Source: Paenibacillus albidus (GTDB taxonomy: Bacteria > Bacillota > Bacilli > Paenibacillales > Paenibacillaceae). From it: DNA of 64,000 bases. The position numbers were made by a program, and so were the translations under genes. Where the stretch lies: NCBI RefSeq assembly GCF_014644435.1, contig NZ_BMKR01000018.1, positions 1 through 64,000 on the forward strand, read 5' to 3'. The notes under the pieces were generated by a model. The model did not search any database, was not told the origin of the DNA, and was given only the letters and a program-made list of their open reading frames with translations. This document shows positions 25,229-33,431 of the stretch, in pieces (the stretch's first letter is position 1; each line of letters starts with the position of its first letter).

Positions 25229-27169
25229 TTATTTCCCTTTTTTATAGGTTATTTCTTTATTACTTACAATGATCTTCCCCTTATCACCGGCATCGCCCAC
25301 TTGGCGATTCGTTGTAACAGTTGCACTGGGCGGCATGGACTCAGAGGTATCCCCTTTCTTCTTTTTCTTTACATCATAGAGATAATAAGAAACATCCGTC
25401 ACCTTCAACCCTACATTTTCTGTGTCCTTAAGCTCTACAGTATAGGATTTCATCACAGCAACATTAGCGTCAATCCATCCAGCAACTTCTACCGCCGCCC
25501 CCTCACGCCCGCCTTCAGCCTGAACAGATCCAATGGGAAGCCCGTCAGGGTTATAGAAATTGATTTCTTGAGGGGCTATTCTCAAATAATCGATATCGAT
25601 GTCAAGGATCCGGTTCCGTGTGTCCTCTGCCCGATCCATCCAGGCAATCGTGCCTGCCGGATTCCACTTTATTTTCTCAGAGGGCACATATTGATCCGGT
25701 GGCAGCGGTACAGTACGAAGCGGAAATCCTTTATTATTGTAAAAGGTCAATTGGCCGCTCTCATCATCATGTACAAACCTCTTAAAGGTTGGTGAGAGGA
25801 ACAGGGATGGCGCCCCGGTCGTCGAATGAGGGATTACGCGATATTTCAGAAGATGGACATCGTCCTCTCCTGTATTCAGATCAAAGATCCATACATTCCC
25901 GAGGTAACTCTGCATGAATAATTTTTGCTCATTGGTTTTCCATTGGTGTTTATAGATGTAATCATACTCGTCTGTAAGCGGCCAGAAGTCTTCCCGAAGC
26001 CGTTCGATGGTCCCTGTGACCACATTATAAGAGGACAAATGATATTGCCCAGCTTCTTCCGTGAGTTCCGATTCCAGAAATAATAGATGATCTTCATCCA
26101 ACGGAATCAGCATATTGTAGCTGCTCATGAATGTATTGTTCCAACGATTATCGGAATTGCTCAGCTCATCGCTCCATTTCACATGCACCTCGTCCGTAGA
26201 AGGATCATGGGCTAACAAAGCGTTGATTGCGTTATGGTCCCCATAGAAGAGATGAATGGTGTGATACAAGATCCCCTGCAGCTCAACCACAGGTCCGCCG
26301 CTTATCGAATAGTTATTTTCCGGTAGGCCTACTGGCCTAGCAACAAGCTCTCCATTTGAGTTCCGCTCTGCTCTAAATTCCAAACCTGTGAAGCTTGATT
26401 CCTTGAACATGATCTTTTTCATCTCAGCAGTTGATTCTTTAGTAAGTGTATAGCCAATATGCGTTTCTCTCACATCCATAAGCATGGCTTGTTCACTGGT
26501 TTCGTTGATCCATAGATGATAAGCGTATTCCTTGTTTTCCGAAGCAAGAACGATATCGTAGTCAGGAATCGCCGTGTTTAATATTCCTGGCGTTTGGACT
26601 GCGGTATGGATGGCTCGGACGAAAATTCCTATTGTTTCATTATCTGCGTATTCAACCTTAATTTCAGGATTCACTGAGCCATGGGTAAGAGATTTCGCGA
26701 GTGTGATTTGCCTGATGTCCTCCTCTATCTTTAGATTATGGAGTTCGTTTTGTTGTTCATCCGGTTGAAACAAGTGAAGTAAAGCTTCCTTCCCGGTTCC
26801 CGGCAGCCTGTAATGCCCATTCTTCCCGGATTTGGTGAATAGGCCGTCATTCTCTCCCTTAATCCAGAATGAGAACTTTTCGCCTTCGCTATCCCCCAAT
26901 TTTACGGAAGCCACATAATCCGGTCCTGTGATATCAAGCTTTGCGCTGTCGTATTCAGCAGTATGTATAACTTCATCGAAACGTTCCAATAACTTGTCGT
27001 CTGTTATGGCCATCAATCCGCCGCTATCGTTCCGGATTGTAATGGAATCAACAGCGTTCAGGTCGATCAGAGTTTGATCCTTCTTCTTGTCCTTGTAGTC
27101 CGAATCGACACATCCAACAAGGAGCGCTGAAATGACCGTTAAAAGGACTAGAAGATTTATCTTCTTCAT
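25229..27169 (-). CDS. large secreted lipoprotein of unknown function
   Basis: A 646-residue protein with a lipoprotein signal ending in LLVGC (Cys20), so it should be anchored to the outer face of the membrane. The first half has repeated alpha/beta segments (a region near residues 35-140 recurs loosely at 150-250). The second half (about 270-590) is rich in short beta strands with WSDELS-, YNVVTGTI- and FYNNKG-type blades, which suggests a beta-propeller. I do not recognise the family. The C-terminus is Lys-rich. GAAGGGGGGG precedes the ATG. Monocistronic between hairpins. Confidence 0.75.
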   Translation of the reverse strand: MKKINLLVLLTVISALLVGCVDSDYKDKKKDQTLIDLNAVDSITIRNDSGGLMAITDDKLLERFDEVIHTAEYDSAKLDITGPDYVASVKLGDSEGEKFSFWIKGENDGLFTKSGKNGHYRLPGTGKEALLHLFQPDEQQNELHNLKIEEDIRQITLAKSLTHGSVNPEIKVEYADNETIGIFVRAIHTAVQTPGILNTAIPDYDIVLASENKEYAYHLWINETSEQAMLMDVRETHIGYTLTKESTAEMKKIMFKESSFTGLEFRAERNSNGELVARPVGLPENNYSISGGPVVELQGILYHTIHLFYGDHNAINALLAHDPSTDEVHVKWSDELSNSDNRWNNTFMSSYNMLIPLDEDHLLFLESELTEEAGQYHLSSYNVVTGTIERLREDFWPLTDEYDYIYKHQWKTNEQKLFMQSYLGNVWIFDLNTGEDDVHLLKYRVIPHSTTGAPSLFLSPTFKRFVHDDESGQLTFYNNKGFPLRTVPLPPDQYVPSEKIKWNPAGTIAWMDRAEDTRNRILDIDIDYLRIAPQEINFYNPDGLPIGSVQAEGGREGAAVEVAGWIDANVAVMKSYTVELKDTENVGLKVTDVSYYLYDVKKKKKGDTSESMPPSATVTTNRQVGDAGDKGKIIVSNKEITYKKGK

Positions 27170-27252
27170 CTAGAGCCCCCCCTTCTTATTCTCTTGGACG
27201 CTAGATAGAGGATAAAGTTGCAAATTCATGGAAAATTATGTCCCTTTAACTA

Positions 27253-27300
27253 AAACAGTCGCAGAGAACCGGCGGTCATGCCGGTGCCCTGCGACTGTTT
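27253..27300. terminator. strong bidirectional terminator
   Basis: AAACAGTCGCAG (27253-27264) pairs perfectly with CTGCGACTGTTT (27289-27300), with an inner GGCGGTCATGCCGG hairpin. It ends the dinB-like transcript on the minus strand. Confidence 0.75.
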
Positions 27301-27327
27301 GACGCGTATTAGATCGAGAAACTTAGT

Positions 27328-27825
27328 TCATTGGGCTTCCTCATCGGCCGAGGGGCCGTACATGCCCGGCACCGGAATATCGAGAAGCCGCAAATATACC
27401 CCGAGCTGCGCCCGGTGGTGGATCATGTGGCTTATTCCGAAGGTGCGGAGAGCAATCGCCCGCGGCTTGCGGAGGATGATATGGCTGCCGTGGCGCAGCG
27501 TCCATTCCTCGCCAAGCGTTTTCTCGTCGCATTCGGCGAGCAGCTGTTCAAACTTACCGAGGTTCGTGTCGAACTCCTCCAGAATATCGGCGCGTTTTTC
27601 CAAAGGCTCCCGCCGTAGCGGCACTGTCGAAAGATCGAGCTCCGGGTACTGGAAAATCGCGATTTTCCAGTTCAGCAGGTTGATCAGGTGCGTGGCCAAC
27701 CCTCCAAGCGTCATCGATTTCTCGTGCGGCTTCCACGACATATGCTCCTCGGGCAAGCGTTCCAGAATGCGGCGCGTAGTAGCCAGTTCATGTGTTACGT
27801 CGCCGACGATCAGTTGTTTTACCAA
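27328..27825 (-). CDS. DinB-family protein
   Basis: A 165-residue four-helix-bundle protein of the DinB/YfiT metalloenzyme superfamily, whose members are often thiol-dependent transferases or of unknown role. Three expected metal ligands can be placed: His in LGGLATHLINLLNW (about residue 46) and the pair in ISHMIHHRAQLGVYLRLL (about residue 135). AAAGGAGAGG precedes the ATG. The name DinB here is a family name and does not mean DNA polymerase IV. Confidence 0.88.
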   Translation of the reverse strand: MVKQLIVGDVTHELATTRRILERLPEEHMSWKPHEKSMTLGGLATHLINLLNWKIAIFQYPELDLSTVPLRREPLEKRADILEEFDTNLGKFEQLLAECDEKTLGEEWTLRHGSHIILRKPRAIALRTFGISHMIHHRAQLGVYLRLLDIPVPGMYGPSADEEAQ

Positions 27826-27916
27826 TAAAATCCTCTCCTTTCTTATGGTTTAGCATACTATAAATTCCACTCGAGTGGAAAGCTTTAGTCCCGGTAGTTT
27901 GTCGTTCTTCTAAACT

Positions 27917-28333
27917 TCAATTTTGCTTGTTTATTACAATCGACAAATTGTAGTTTGCATATTCATTTAAACTTACAAGGAATTGATCTAAAACTTCGTT
28001 GGATGGAAATCTGCTCTCAAGAATATAGCATCCATCCCCACTCACTTTGTAAGTATTCAATATGTAATGCTCTTGCGTTTTTATAAAAGAGAGAAAAGAT
28101 TGATGATACGGATTATTCAGTCTAATCGTAATAAAAGCATGAATTAAACAGTTTAATTTTGCCTGATTTATTGTAACCGTATATTTCTCAATTATGCCGC
28201 TCTCCTCTAACTTTAACACTCTCGATGCAGCTGCTTGTCCTGTGAGATGAACCCTCTCTCCCAGCTTCTTCATAGTAATGCGACTATTTTTGGATAACTC
28301 TTCAATGATTAGTTTATCTATATTATCAAGCAT
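27917..28333 (-). CDS. Lrp/AsnC-family transcriptional regulator
   Basis: A 138-residue regulator with an N-terminal AsnC-type helix-turn-helix (ITMKKLGERVHLTGQAAASRVLKLEESG, split around residues 19-46) and a C-terminal ligand-binding (RAM) domain from about residue 60. AAGGGGTTTG precedes the ATG. It is divergent from the metal-hydrolase gene at 28537, with a palindrome between them, so it may control that gene. Confidence 0.88.
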   Translation of the reverse strand: MLDNIDKLIIEELSKNSRITMKKLGERVHLTGQAAASRVLKLEESGIIEKYTVTINQAKLNCLIHAFITIRLNNPYHQSFLSFIKTQEHYILNTYKVSGDGCYILESRFPSNEVLDQFLVSLNEYANYNLSIVINKQN

Positions 28334-28390
28334 ACGTGATCAAACCCCTTAAATTATTATTCTCATAAATAAAAAAGCAATACATCAAAT

Positions 28391-28406
28391 GAGTGAACTT
28401 TCACTC
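28391..28406. promoter_or_regulatory. palindrome in the Lrp/hydrolase divergent region
   Basis: GAGTGAACTTTCACTC is an almost fully self-complementary 16-mer (six-base arms around ACTT) between the divergent lrp-like and hydrolase genes. It is a candidate operator for the Lrp-like protein. The rest of 28334-28536 is AT-rich promoter DNA. Confidence 0.4.
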
Positions 28407-28536
28407 TGTTGTGAATACTAACTTAAAATACTTTCATAATTCAAGTGAATCATAAAAAAGACTTGATCGAATCCATGTACTGTAAATTCCTCAAAGTGTA
28501 AGCTATTTATAAATACATTATCAAAGGAGAAGCACA

Positions 28537-29298
28537 ATGAAAATAAATCAAATTCGCAATGCTACTATTATAGTTGAATATGCAGGATATAAATTCTTGA
28601 TTGATCCATTTTTAGCTGACAAAGGCACCTATCCCCCATTTCCTAATTCTGCAAGGCAAGATCAGATGAATCCTTTAATTAGTCTCCCGACAACTATTGA
28701 AAATATAATTAGTAATATAGATGCAGTAATCGTTACTCATCTGCATATAGACCATTTTGATGATGCTGCGAAAGAGGCATTACCTAAAGACATCAAAATG
28801 TTTGTACAGAATGAGGAAGATGCCACTGAGGTTAACAATGCCGGCTTTGTCAATGTTGAGGTTCTTCAAAAAGATACCGTCTTTAAGGGGATCCATCTGG
28901 TTAAAACCAAAGGTGAACATGGAAGAGGAGAAATATTGAAGCTTGCGGGTCAAGTGTGCGGGGTAGTCTTCAAACACACCAGTGAGAAAACCTTATATGT
29001 AGCTGGTGACACCGTGTGGTATGAGCCTGTCCAGGAAGTGATTAACACCCACAAACCAGAGGTTATCATTGTAAACGGTGGAGATAATCAGTTCCTTCAA
29101 GGCGGTTCTCTTATGATGGGGAAAGACGATATTTATGAAGTATATAAAGCCGCCACTGACGCAAAAATTATCGTTGTCCATATGGAAGCTGTAAACCACT
29201 GGGCTCTGTCGAGAGAAGAATTAAATAACTTTTTGTCTGAAAAAGGAATATCAGGGAATGTTGCAGTACCGGAGGACGGAGAATCCTACGTATTTTAA
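28537..29298 (+). CDS. MBL-fold metal-dependent hydrolase (UlaG-like)
   Basis: A 253-residue metallo-beta-lactamase-fold protein. The metal-binding motif THLHIDHFDD is at residues 67-76, further ligands are likely His in KGEHGRGE and Asp in YVAGDTVWYE, and the final His is in VVHMEAVNHW. Its short form and N-terminus (KINQIRNATIIVEYAGYKFL) resemble UlaG/YtkL-like proteins, whose members include L-ascorbate-6-phosphate lactonase, but substrate cannot be called. AAAGGAG lies 8 bases before the ATG. A strong terminator follows. Likely regulated by the divergent Lrp-type protein. Confidence 0.88.
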   Translation: MKINQIRNATIIVEYAGYKFLIDPFLADKGTYPPFPNSARQDQMNPLISLPTTIENIISNIDAVIVTHLHIDHFDDAAKEALPKDIKMFVQNEEDATEVNNAGFVNVEVLQKDTVFKGIHLVKTKGEHGRGEILKLAGQVCGVVFKHTSEKTLYVAGDTVWYEPVQEVINTHKPEVIIVNGGDNQFLQGGSLMMGKDDIYEVYKAATDAKIIVVHMEAVNHWALSREELNNFLSEKGISGNVAVPEDGESYVF

Positions 29299-29324
29299 AA
29301 ATATATAAGATGACGCGTTTGAAT

Positions 29325-29376
29325 AAAGAAACCCCTATTTCACCCATTAATCGGGTAAAAAAGGGGTTTCTTTGTT
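29325..29376 (+). terminator. terminator of the MBL-fold hydrolase gene
   Basis: AAAGAAACCCC (29325-29335) and GGGGTTTCTTT (29363-29373) form a perfect 11-bp stem around an inner CACCCATTAATCGGGT hairpin, followed by TTTGTTTTAA. Confidence 0.85.
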
Positions 29377-29574
29377 TTAATTTAAATTCAGACTAAATGG
29401 TTGATATCAAATAAGATAGTGACTTTCAATTAATTTATTCATTTTCGAGGAAATGGCAGCAGTGGCTAGGGGCGTCCACGACTTTCGTCCAGTTCCGCCA
29501 CCTGCTGTAGTCTGTTCCGAATCGGGCCGTTCTCTGGTACAATATATCCAAATCTTTTGGAGGAGCATTTGATA

Positions 29575-30306
29575 ATGAATTACGAACAGAAAGTGCGCAA
29601 CGAAATCGCCGCTTGGGAGCGCCAGTTTTTCAATCCGCCCGGATGGCTGGAGAGAACCTCTAAGACGATCGGTAAGCGAATTAACAACTTGATTCCAGCC
29701 AAGGTGCACAACGTCATTACGACCACCATAAAGTCGATCGTACGTACAGCGCTGTTCGGGGCGGAGTACTCTCCTCAAAAACCGGTGCAGGGCACTCTCC
29801 ATCTAGAACTCACCGATCAGGAGGCCAAACGTTTGTTATCCTTATACCAAAAAATCGCGGCTGCCGAAGGCGCAGGCACTGGAGCAGGCGGTATTATGCT
29901 TAACATCGTGGACTTCCCTGCGTTAATCGCGATCAAGATGAAATTTTTGTTTGAACTGGCTCATCTTTATGGGTATGACACGAAGCATTTTTCCGAGCGT
30001 GTATTCATTCTTAAGGTGTTCCAAATGGCGTTTTCGGGGTCCGAACAGCGTGCCAAGCTGTTAGATTCGATTAAACATTGGGATATTGAAAAGGAGCTGT
30101 GGATCTCGGATACCGATTACTACAAAAACATGGACTGGGAGACGTTCCAGAAGGAATACCGCGACGCAATCGACTTTCGGAAAATGCTGCAGATGGTGCC
30201 CGGGATTGGAGCCGTGGCGGGCGCCTGGGCGAATCACACCATTCTCGAGGAGCTTGGTGAAGCCGCAACAAACGCATATCGGTTGCGAAGATTGAACGAG
30301 CGCTAA
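29575..30306 (+). CDS. EcsC-family protein
   Basis: A 243-residue protein with the EcsC domain, named after the third gene of the B. subtilis ecs operon; biochemical role unknown. Seen: the N-terminal helical WERQFFNPPGWLERTSKTIG, the family's glycine-rich AEGAGTGAGGIMLNIVDFPA (about residue 100), and a C-terminal glycine/alanine-rich amphipathic stretch (VPGIGAVAGAWANH). A TTG further upstream is in frame, but the ATG at 29575 is preferred with TTGGAGGAG ten bases upstream. A TACAAT -10-like box lies at about 29539. It stands alone here, without ecsAB. Confidence 0.85.
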   Translation: MNYEQKVRNEIAAWERQFFNPPGWLERTSKTIGKRINNLIPAKVHNVITTTIKSIVRTALFGAEYSPQKPVQGTLHLELTDQEAKRLLSLYQKIAAAEGAGTGAGGIMLNIVDFPALIAIKMKFLFELAHLYGYDTKHFSERVFILKVFQMAFSGSEQRAKLLDSIKHWDIEKELWISDTDYYKNMDWETFQKEYRDAIDFRKMLQMVPGIGAVAGAWANHTILEELGEAATNAYRLRRLNER

Positions 30307-30331
30307 TGATTTATAGACAAATACAGAGATG

Positions 30332-30363
30332 ATACTCCCCTCTCAAGTGTGAATGGGGAGTAT
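30332..30363 (+). terminator. hairpin after the EcsC gene
   Basis: ATACTCCCC/GGGGAGTAT stem of 9 bp with a 14-nt loop, 26 nt past the stop codon. The following T content is poor, so it may be a weak terminator. Confidence 0.5.
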
Positions 30364-30493
30364 TATTCAGTGGCTGGTCTTCTTATCCTCCGAAAATTCA
30401 TCCTCATACATTTATTTTAAAATTTATACATTTTACCAAAATATATGATATAGTTGATGAGCAATTAAAAAATAATCGAGAAAAGAGGCTATT

Positions 30494-30976
30494 ATGAAAA
30501 AGATTATTTTACTTATATTTGCGGTCTTCATGCTCCAGCTCCCTATTGCCCCTGCAACATTTGCAGCCGGTGAACGTCTTACGACTTCTGAAACAATGTA
30601 TAACAATGCAATTCCGCTAGTATCAAACAACATTACTTATTCCCTACAATTTAGTGCTGCCGGAGATCTTCAGCTATGGAACAACCGCACACGCACCATG
30701 TTATGGAACACCAAAACCTCCGACCTTAGAATATCACAACTCAGAATTGATCAATATAGTGGAAAGCTTAAGTTAATGGATGCTTATAATACTCCGTATT
30801 GGACGTCAGACAATAGTGCGTGGGCTAATGCATGGTACGGACAAGGTAATGTCCCGGTGAACCTCGTGGGTGATCTTTTAATAGTTCAAAATGACGGGAA
30901 TTTAGTTCTTTACAACACAAAAAACGTGGGTATAGGCTGGTATCCTGTCTGGGCTTCAAATACAGGTGGGCAATAG
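30494..30976 (+). CDS. secreted bulb-type (GNA-like) mannose-binding lectin domain protein
   Basis: A 160-residue exported protein: a Sec signal peptide (residues 1-25, cleavage after FAA) followed by one B-lectin/monocot mannose-binding domain. The domain has threefold beta-prism repeats. The third repeat carries a perfect carbohydrate motif QxDxNxVxY as QNDGNLVLY (132-140). The first (LQFSAAGDLQLW) and second (LRIDQYSGKLKLM) are degenerate, so probably one functional sugar site remains. The mature protein is little more than the lectin. In other bacteria such domains occur in lectin-like bacteriocins and surface adhesins; which applies here is open. GAAAAGAGG precedes the ATG. Confidence 0.85.
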   Translation: MKKIILLIFAVFMLQLPIAPATFAAGERLTTSETMYNNAIPLVSNNITYSLQFSAAGDLQLWNNRTRTMLWNTKTSDLRISQLRIDQYSGKLKLMDAYNTPYWTSDNSAWANAWYGQGNVPVNLVGDLLIVQNDGNLVLYNTKNVGIGWYPVWASNTGGQ

Positions 30977-30990
30977 GAATATAATAGTTA

Positions 30991-31017
30991 GAGCCGTGTT
31001 ACGATACGGCTCTTTTT
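30991..31017 (+). terminator. terminator of the lectin gene
   Basis: GAGCCGT (30991-30997)/ACGGCTC (31006-31012) followed by TTTTTG, 14 nt past the lectin stop. Confidence 0.8.
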
Positions 31018-31074
31018 GTTTGGGTGAGGTGAAGCGCAGCCCTGGTTGAGCATACGTAAGTTGATTTTGATGTA

Positions 31075-33330
31075 TTACTTCAAGTATCTTCCCGTGATCG
31101 ACTGCTCCGCATGGATGATCTGCACCGGTGTGCCTTCGAACACCACCTGGCCGCCCTTGCTGCCTCCGTCTGGCCCGATATCGATGATCCAATCCGCTTG
31201 GCTGATCACATCGAGGTTGTGCTCGATGACGATCACCGTATTGCCGGCATCCACGAGGCGGTTCATGATCTCCAGAAGGTGACCGATATCTGACATATGA
31301 AGGCCCGTCGTCGGCTCGTCCATTACATAGATGCTGCCCTTCTTATGCAGCTCGCTTGCCAGCTTAATGCGCTGGCATTCCCCTCCCGAGAGCGTGCTGA
31401 GCGGCTGGCCGAGTGTAATATAGTTCAGCCCCACATCACTCATGGCCTGGAGCTTGCGCACAACCTCTTTTAGCTGGAAAAAATCCAATGCCTGCTCTAC
31501 AGTCATCTCCAGCACTTCTGCAATTGACTTGCCGTTCAGCTTGTACGCGAGCACCTCGTCCTTGAACCGTCTCCCCCCGCATACTTCGCATGGCAGTTTC
31601 ACGCTGTCGAGGAATGCAAGGTCTGTATACACAACACCCAGCCCTTGGCAATTCTCGCAAGCCCCCTTGGAGTTGAAGCTGAACAAGCCTTGGCCCACCT
31701 TGTTCGCGGAAGCAAACGCCTTGCGCACATCATCCATAATGCCCGTGTAGGTCGCGGGATTCGAGCGTGTTGACACTCCTACTGCCGATTGGTCGATAAC
31801 GATCGCATCCGGATGATGGCTGAGGAATACTTCGTTAATCAGCGTACTTTTGCCCGAACCGGCGACACCCGTAACTGCTGTCAGCACTCCGGTTGGAATA
31901 TCTACACTCACGTTCCGCAGATTGTGCAGAGTGGCATCCTTGATGGATAGCTTGCCGGACGGCTGCCTGCAATCGTGCTTCAGCTGGAGCGGCCGCTTCA
32001 TATGGGTGCCTGTCAGCGTTCCTGCCTCCAGGAGGCCTTGAAAGCTTCCTTCATACACGATGGTACCGCCGCGGCTGCCGGCGTGAGGCCCGACGTCGAC
32101 GATATGATCCGCCAACTTGATCACATCGGGATCATGCTCAACGACAATCACGGTATTGCCCTTGTCGCGCAGCTTCTGAAGCAATTCATTTAACCGGTGC
32201 ACATCACGGGGGTGCAAGCCTACACTTGGCTCATCGAAGATGTAAGTGACATCTACCAGACTGCCGCTCAGGTGTTTCACCATCTTGACGCGCTGCGACT
32301 CGCCGCCGGACAATGTATCCGTCTCACGGTCCAGGGTCAAGTAGTCAAGTCCGATATCCACCAGATGCTGCAACCGCTCCGTCAGCGACTTGACGACCGG
32401 CGCGGCGACAGGATCGTCAATCTCCCGAATGGCGCGGATGAGCTGCCCGACCTCCATGGAGGACAGGTCCGCAATGTTGAGACCATTGATCCTGCAGTTG
32501 AGCGCGGCCTGACTCAGTCTCGCACCGTGGCAGCTGGAGCAGGGACCCTCGGAGATGAACGGCGCAACAGCCCGCTGTGTACGCTCAGACTTCATCTTCA
32601 CATCCTGCTTGATGTATTTGTTGGTGAACTTCTCGATGACGCCTTCCACTGTAATATTCGTTGCCTTCCCGGCGAAATCCATCTTAACTTTCCTTGCCTT
32701 GCCGTACAGCAGTTGTTCCAGGTCCTCCTCGGAATATTCGCTTAGCTTCTTATCGGGATCAAAAGACCCTGACTGCACGATCATGTTCCAATCCCAGCCG
32801 TTCACCGAATAGTCCGGCAGTATAATTGCCCCTTCATGGAGCGACTTTGACATATCCACCGCCTTACTCATGTCGATACCCAGCCTGCGACCGATCCCGT
32901 TGCACTCAGGACACATGCCTTGCGGATCATTAAACGAGAACAGGTTAACTTGTCCAACGTAGGGCTGACCCACTCGGGAAAAGAGAAGACGGAGAATGGG
33001 AGAGATATCGGTAATCGTGCCCATCGTGGAATGGGAACCGCCTCCCAGCCGCTTCTGATCCACAATTACAGCCATGCTTAGGTTCTCGATCGCGTCCGTA
33101 TCCGGCTGCGGATAGCGGGGCAGGAAATTACGCACGAACAAGCTGAAGTTCTCATTCAGCAATCGCGTGGATTCTGCGGCGATCGTATCAAAGACGATCG
33201 ATGACTTGCCGGATCCGGATACCCCGGTGAAGATCGTGATCTGCCGCTTGGGAATACGCAAGGAAACGTTCTTGAGATTGTTTTCCCTCGCACCCGAGAT
33301 TACGATATACTCCTGATTAGATTCGCTCAT
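31075..33330 (-). CDS. UvrA-like ABC ATPase (drug-resistance type, UvrA2/DrrC-like)
   Basis: A 751-residue UvrA paralogue, shorter than the roughly 950-residue repair UvrA. It has two ABC cassettes with Walker A TGVSGSGKSS (about residue 36) and TGVAGSGKST (about 495), two signature blocks (DTLSGGESQRVKM and STLSGGECQRIKL), and Walker B segments FDEPSVGLHP and MDEPTTGLHM. Zinc-type Cys pairs are present (CPECNGIG, CSSCHG, CENCQG, CEVCGG). It lacks the UvrB-binding insertion region of true UvrA, as in the DrrC/UvrA2 group linked to tolerance of DNA-binding drugs. A broken partial copy lies at 38225-38485. Monocistronic. Confidence 0.87.
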   Translation of the reverse strand: MSESNQEYIVISGARENNLKNVSLRIPKRQITIFTGVSGSGKSSIVFDTIAAESTRLLNENFSLFVRNFLPRYPQPDTDAIENLSMAVIVDQKRLGGGSHSTMGTITDISPILRLLFSRVGQPYVGQVNLFSFNDPQGMCPECNGIGRRLGIDMSKAVDMSKSLHEGAIILPDYSVNGWDWNMIVQSGSFDPDKKLSEYSEEDLEQLLYGKARKVKMDFAGKATNITVEGVIEKFTNKYIKQDVKMKSERTQRAVAPFISEGPCSSCHGARLSQAALNCRINGLNIADLSSMEVGQLIRAIREIDDPVAAPVVKSLTERLQHLVDIGLDYLTLDRETDTLSGGESQRVKMVKHLSGSLVDVTYIFDEPSVGLHPRDVHRLNELLQKLRDKGNTVIVVEHDPDVIKLADHIVDVGPHAGSRGGTIVYEGSFQGLLEAGTLTGTHMKRPLQLKHDCRQPSGKLSIKDATLHNLRNVSVDIPTGVLTAVTGVAGSGKSTLINEVFLSHHPDAIVIDQSAVGVSTRSNPATYTGIMDDVRKAFASANKVGQGLFSFNSKGACENCQGLGVVYTDLAFLDSVKLPCEVCGGRRFKDEVLAYKLNGKSIAEVLEMTVEQALDFFQLKEVVRKLQAMSDVGLNYITLGQPLSTLSGGECQRIKLASELHKKGSIYVMDEPTTGLHMSDIGHLLEIMNRLVDAGNTVIVIEHNLDVISQADWIIDIGPDGGSKGGQVVFEGTPVQIIHAEQSITGRYLK

Positions 33331-33431
33331 GCCAACATCCTCCCGGGTAGTGTTACTTTCTACTTATATTCACATTGTACCATTCAACAATGTATCATTT
33401 GCTCTATAATTTAAATTTAACGTATTATCGG

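Noticed and set aside
27278..27853. Long plus-strand frame opposite the DinB-family gene
   Set aside because: It is a shadow of the minus-strand DinB gene, is very rich in Arg and Ser, has no ribosome site, and includes the terminator sequence.
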